Source of the DNA: Chloroflexi bacterium RBG_16_64_43 | Lineage (GTDB): Bacteria; Chloroflexota; Anaerolineae; Anaerolineales; RBG-16-64-43 | Assembly: GCA_001796965.1 (NCBI GenBank) | Contig: MGOA01000135.1 | Span: 1-7,519, forward strand | Reading direction: 5' to 3' | DNA: 7,519 nucleotides | Shown: one piece after another, positions 5,957 to 7,519 of the stretch | Position numbering within the stretch: position 1 is the first letter of the stretch | How the letters are laid out: each line of letters begins with the position of its first letter | Notes under the pieces: model-generated | The model's input: only the letters and a program-made list of their open reading frames with translations | Told to the model about the DNA's origin: nothing | Databases searched by the model: none | Program-made: the position numbers and the translations under genes

Positions 5957-6037
5957 CCGCCGTTCTCTTCTCTGGGGGCATCCTTCTTGCACCTTTAATC
6001 TGGATACCGAGGGGCTAACTCGAAGAGGTGGGCGGGC

Positions 6038-7519
6038 ATGGTTGGAGCGACACAACCCATCGCACAAGGGCCATTGGCCGCAAGGCCGCGGCGCACCCCG
6101 AAGCTTGGGCTGACTCTCGCCGGCGCGCTGGCGGGCGTGGTCCTGTTGGCCGTCGCCATCCCCCTCGCCGCCGGCCTCATTGCATTCCTCGGGTTCATGC
6201 AGAGTGACCACATCGCTCCCGGAGTGTATGTGCGCTCGCTCCCCATCGGCGACATGGCTCTGGCCGATGCGAACCAGGCGCTGACCCGCACCTACAATCA
6301 GGAATTGATGGTCGTCGTAACCGACACCTCAGACCCGGCGCGCGCCTGGCCCGCCTACCCGGCCGAGTTCGGTATCTCCGTTGACAGCTTGGCCACCGCG
6401 CAAGTGGCATTCGCAGTGGGCCGCCAGGGAGGGTTGGTCGCTGCCCCACTTGATTACTACCAGTCCGCCTCCCACGGACAGCAGGTGGACCTACTGACCC
6501 GCTTCGATCCCGAGACTGCTCGCCGCGGATTGGAGGCGTGGGCACCGTTGCTGTATATCGCCCCGCAAGAAGGCGCCATCGCGATCAAGGACGGCCTCGT
6601 CGTCCAGGCCCCCGGCATCCCGGGCAAAGCCTTGGACATCGAAACAACCCTCGCGGTGTTGGCCACCAACGCCAAGACAGTTCTCGACTACAGCGTTGTG
6701 CCGCTCGTGGTACAGCCTGTCGCACCGCGCACCTACGAGGTGTCGGGCGCCACGAACGAGGTCCAGCGGCTGATCCATACCGATCTGACCCTGCAGGCCT
6801 ACGACCCGGTCATCGACGAATGGCGCACCTTCGTGCCCCAGCCGGACGACATCCTCGCCTGGCTGCGGGTCCAGCCCGAAGGAAACGCAGTGAGCGTGCA
6901 GGTGGATGAGGCGGCAATCGACACTTACGTCGCCGGGCTCTCGAGCCAGCTCGGAAGCGATCGCGGCCTCGACCCGTCGCAGACACGCTCCGCGTTCTTC
7001 ACCGGATTGAACGGATCGTCGTTACCCTGGGTGCCGATCCGCTACGCCACGCGCAGCTACACGGTCAACCCGCGCGATACGAAGATCTCGATCGCCGCCT
7101 CGATCGGCGTGCCGATGTGGAAGCTCGAGGAATACAACCCGGCGCTGCGGTCGCGAGGCCCAGCCGCCGGCGAGAGCCTGACCCTCCCGCCGCGCGATTC
7201 AATGCTGGAATTGCCGGTGGTGCCGGGCAAGCGCATCATCCTCAGCATCAGCCAGCAGCGCATGTATGCGTACCAGAACGGCGGGCTCATCCGTACCGAG
7301 ATTATCTCGACCGGCATTGCCGATTCCCCGACACTGCCAGGTCTATTCCAGGTCAAGTCGCATTACGTCAATGCCTACGCATCGGTCTGGGATTTATGGA
7401 TGCCGCACTTCCTGGGTGTCTATGACGCCGTGCCCGGCTTCGAGAACGGGTTCCACGGGCTGCCACTGCTCTCGAGCGGGCGCCGCTTGTGGGCCGACGT
7501 GTTGGGCCGACCGGCCTCC
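6038..7519 (+). CDS. Membrane-anchored LysM/YkuD L,D-transpeptidase with VanW-type repeats, 3' end missing
   Basis: The first 494 residues are visible, with no stop before the right edge. A short basic N-terminus (RPRRTPK, 17-23) precedes one hydrophobic segment (about 24-53), which should anchor the protein with its bulk outside. Next come two stretches resembling the PG_binding_4/VanW-associated domain (about 60-130, with PGVYVRSLPIGDMALADA and VGRQGG; and about 155-225). A LysM-like module follows (about 340-384, SYTVNPRDTKISIAASIGV...EEYNP...LTLPP). The YkuD catalytic domain starts at about 399 (KRIILSISQQRMYAYQNG), with the FHGLP histidine block at 472-476. The catalytic S-x-G-C motif is expected right after the last visible residues, RPAS. 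Such enzymes form 3-3 or protein-linked cross-links in peptidoglycan and use a cysteine nucleophile. ATG at 6038 has GAGGTG 8 bases upstream and is the first start after an in-frame TAA at 5996. Nothing suggests frame damage. Confidence 0.9.
   Translation, partial: MVGATQPIAQGPLAARPRRTPKLGLTLAGALAGVVLLAVAIPLAAGLIAFLGFMQSDHIAPGVYVRSLPIGDMALADANQALTRTYNQELMVVVTDTSDPARAWPAYPAEFGISVDSLATAQVAFAVGRQGGLVAAPLDYYQSASHGQQVDLLTRFDPETARRGLEAWAPLLYIAPQEGAIAIKDGLVVQAPGIPGKALDIETTLAVLATNAKTVLDYSVVPLVVQPVAPRTYEVSGATNEVQRLIHTDLTLQAYDPVIDEWRTFVPQPDDILAWLRVQPEGNAVSVQVDEAAIDTYVAGLSSQLGSDRGLDPSQTRSAFFTGLNGSSLPWVPIRYATRSYTVNPRDTKISIAASIGVPMWKLEEYNPALRSRGPAAGESLTLPPRDSMLELPVVPGKRIILSISQQRMYAYQNGGLIRTEIISTGIADSPTLPGLFQVKSHYVNAYASVWDLWMPHFLGVYDAVPGFENGFHGLPLLSSGRRLWADVLGRPAS

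Larger units (their letters stand above)
5425..6037. other. 613-base intergenic region between divergent genes, no convincing gene
   Basis: The region separates the minus-strand synthetase from the plus-strand L,D-transpeptidase. Open frames here (for instance minus 6211-5576) give cysteine-, arginine- and proline-rich translations with no recognisable domain and no good ribosome site, and that one runs antisense into the transpeptidase start. I see no tRNA signature and no motif of the common structured RNAs. It does hold inverted repeats at 5435-5450, 5455-5471, 5474-5497, 5559-5574 (CTGCG/CGCAG), 5579-5622 and 5879-5894, and a possible -10 at 5951-5956. TAGAAT on the minus strand at 5700-5695 could be a -10 for the synthetase with a leader of about 270 bases, but it lacks a -35. 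Confidence 0.6.

Noticed and set aside
5425..6037. tRNA or housekeeping RNA gene in the long intergenic stretch
   Set aside because: No GGTTCGA-type T arm with matching acceptor stem, and no RNase P, SRP, tmRNA or 6S hallmark, was seen on either strand.
5576..6211. 211-residue minus-strand open frame in the intergenic region
   Set aside because: The translation is rich in Arg, Cys and Pro with no domain or sensible hydrophobic pattern. It has no clear ribosome site and runs antisense to the start of the well-supported transpeptidase.

Overview
The window is about 60% GC and carries ordinary bacterial genes read from both strands. Two features suggest a Chloroflexota bacterium, possibly the Anaerolineae side. 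One is the long L,D-transpeptidase with a membrane anchor, VanW/PG_binding_4-type repeats and LysM. The other is the exact N-terminal style of the cyclophilin (VPKQYS...PAMTID before the domain). This placement is an inference from remembered family style, not a search.

Layout, left to right. A minus-strand cluster fills 1-1954. In transcription order it holds a small cytochrome b5-like haem-binding protein (1954-1706), a two-domain GNAT acetyltransferase (1626-778) and a DUF2804 protein (788 running off the left edge). The last two overlap by 11 bases and look translationally coupled. A perfect 56-bp tandem duplication at the extreme left edge throws the DUF2804 gene out of frame, and may be a contig-end artefact. 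A 109-bp divergent promoter region (1955-2063) separates this cluster from a plus-strand cyclophilin-type peptidyl-prolyl isomerase (2064-2573). The isomerase ends at a strong hairpin terminator (2598-2634). It shares that hairpin, convergently, with a 921-residue minus-strand protein (5424-2659) that fuses an NDP-forming acyl-CoA synthetase to a C-terminal GNAT acetyltransferase. This is the Pat/PatZ architecture, but both active-site histidines are present.

About 613 bases (5425-6037) carry no convincing gene. They hold a series of inverted repeats. Three are stacked directly before the synthetase start and could form a structured leader. A 14-bp bulged hairpin and a possible promoter for the next gene are also there. 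The last gene (6038 to the right edge, plus strand) is a membrane-anchored LysM/YkuD L,D-transpeptidase, cut just before its expected catalytic cysteine.

The genes do not form one pathway. Themes are acyl-CoA/acetate metabolism with possible protein acetylation, protein folding, cell-wall cross-linking, and a small haem/acetyltransferase/DUF2804 operon of unknown purpose. I found no clearly new defence or mobile system. The most worthwhile leads are the structured leader of the synthetase, the Pat-like fusion with intact catalytic residues, and the edge duplication.
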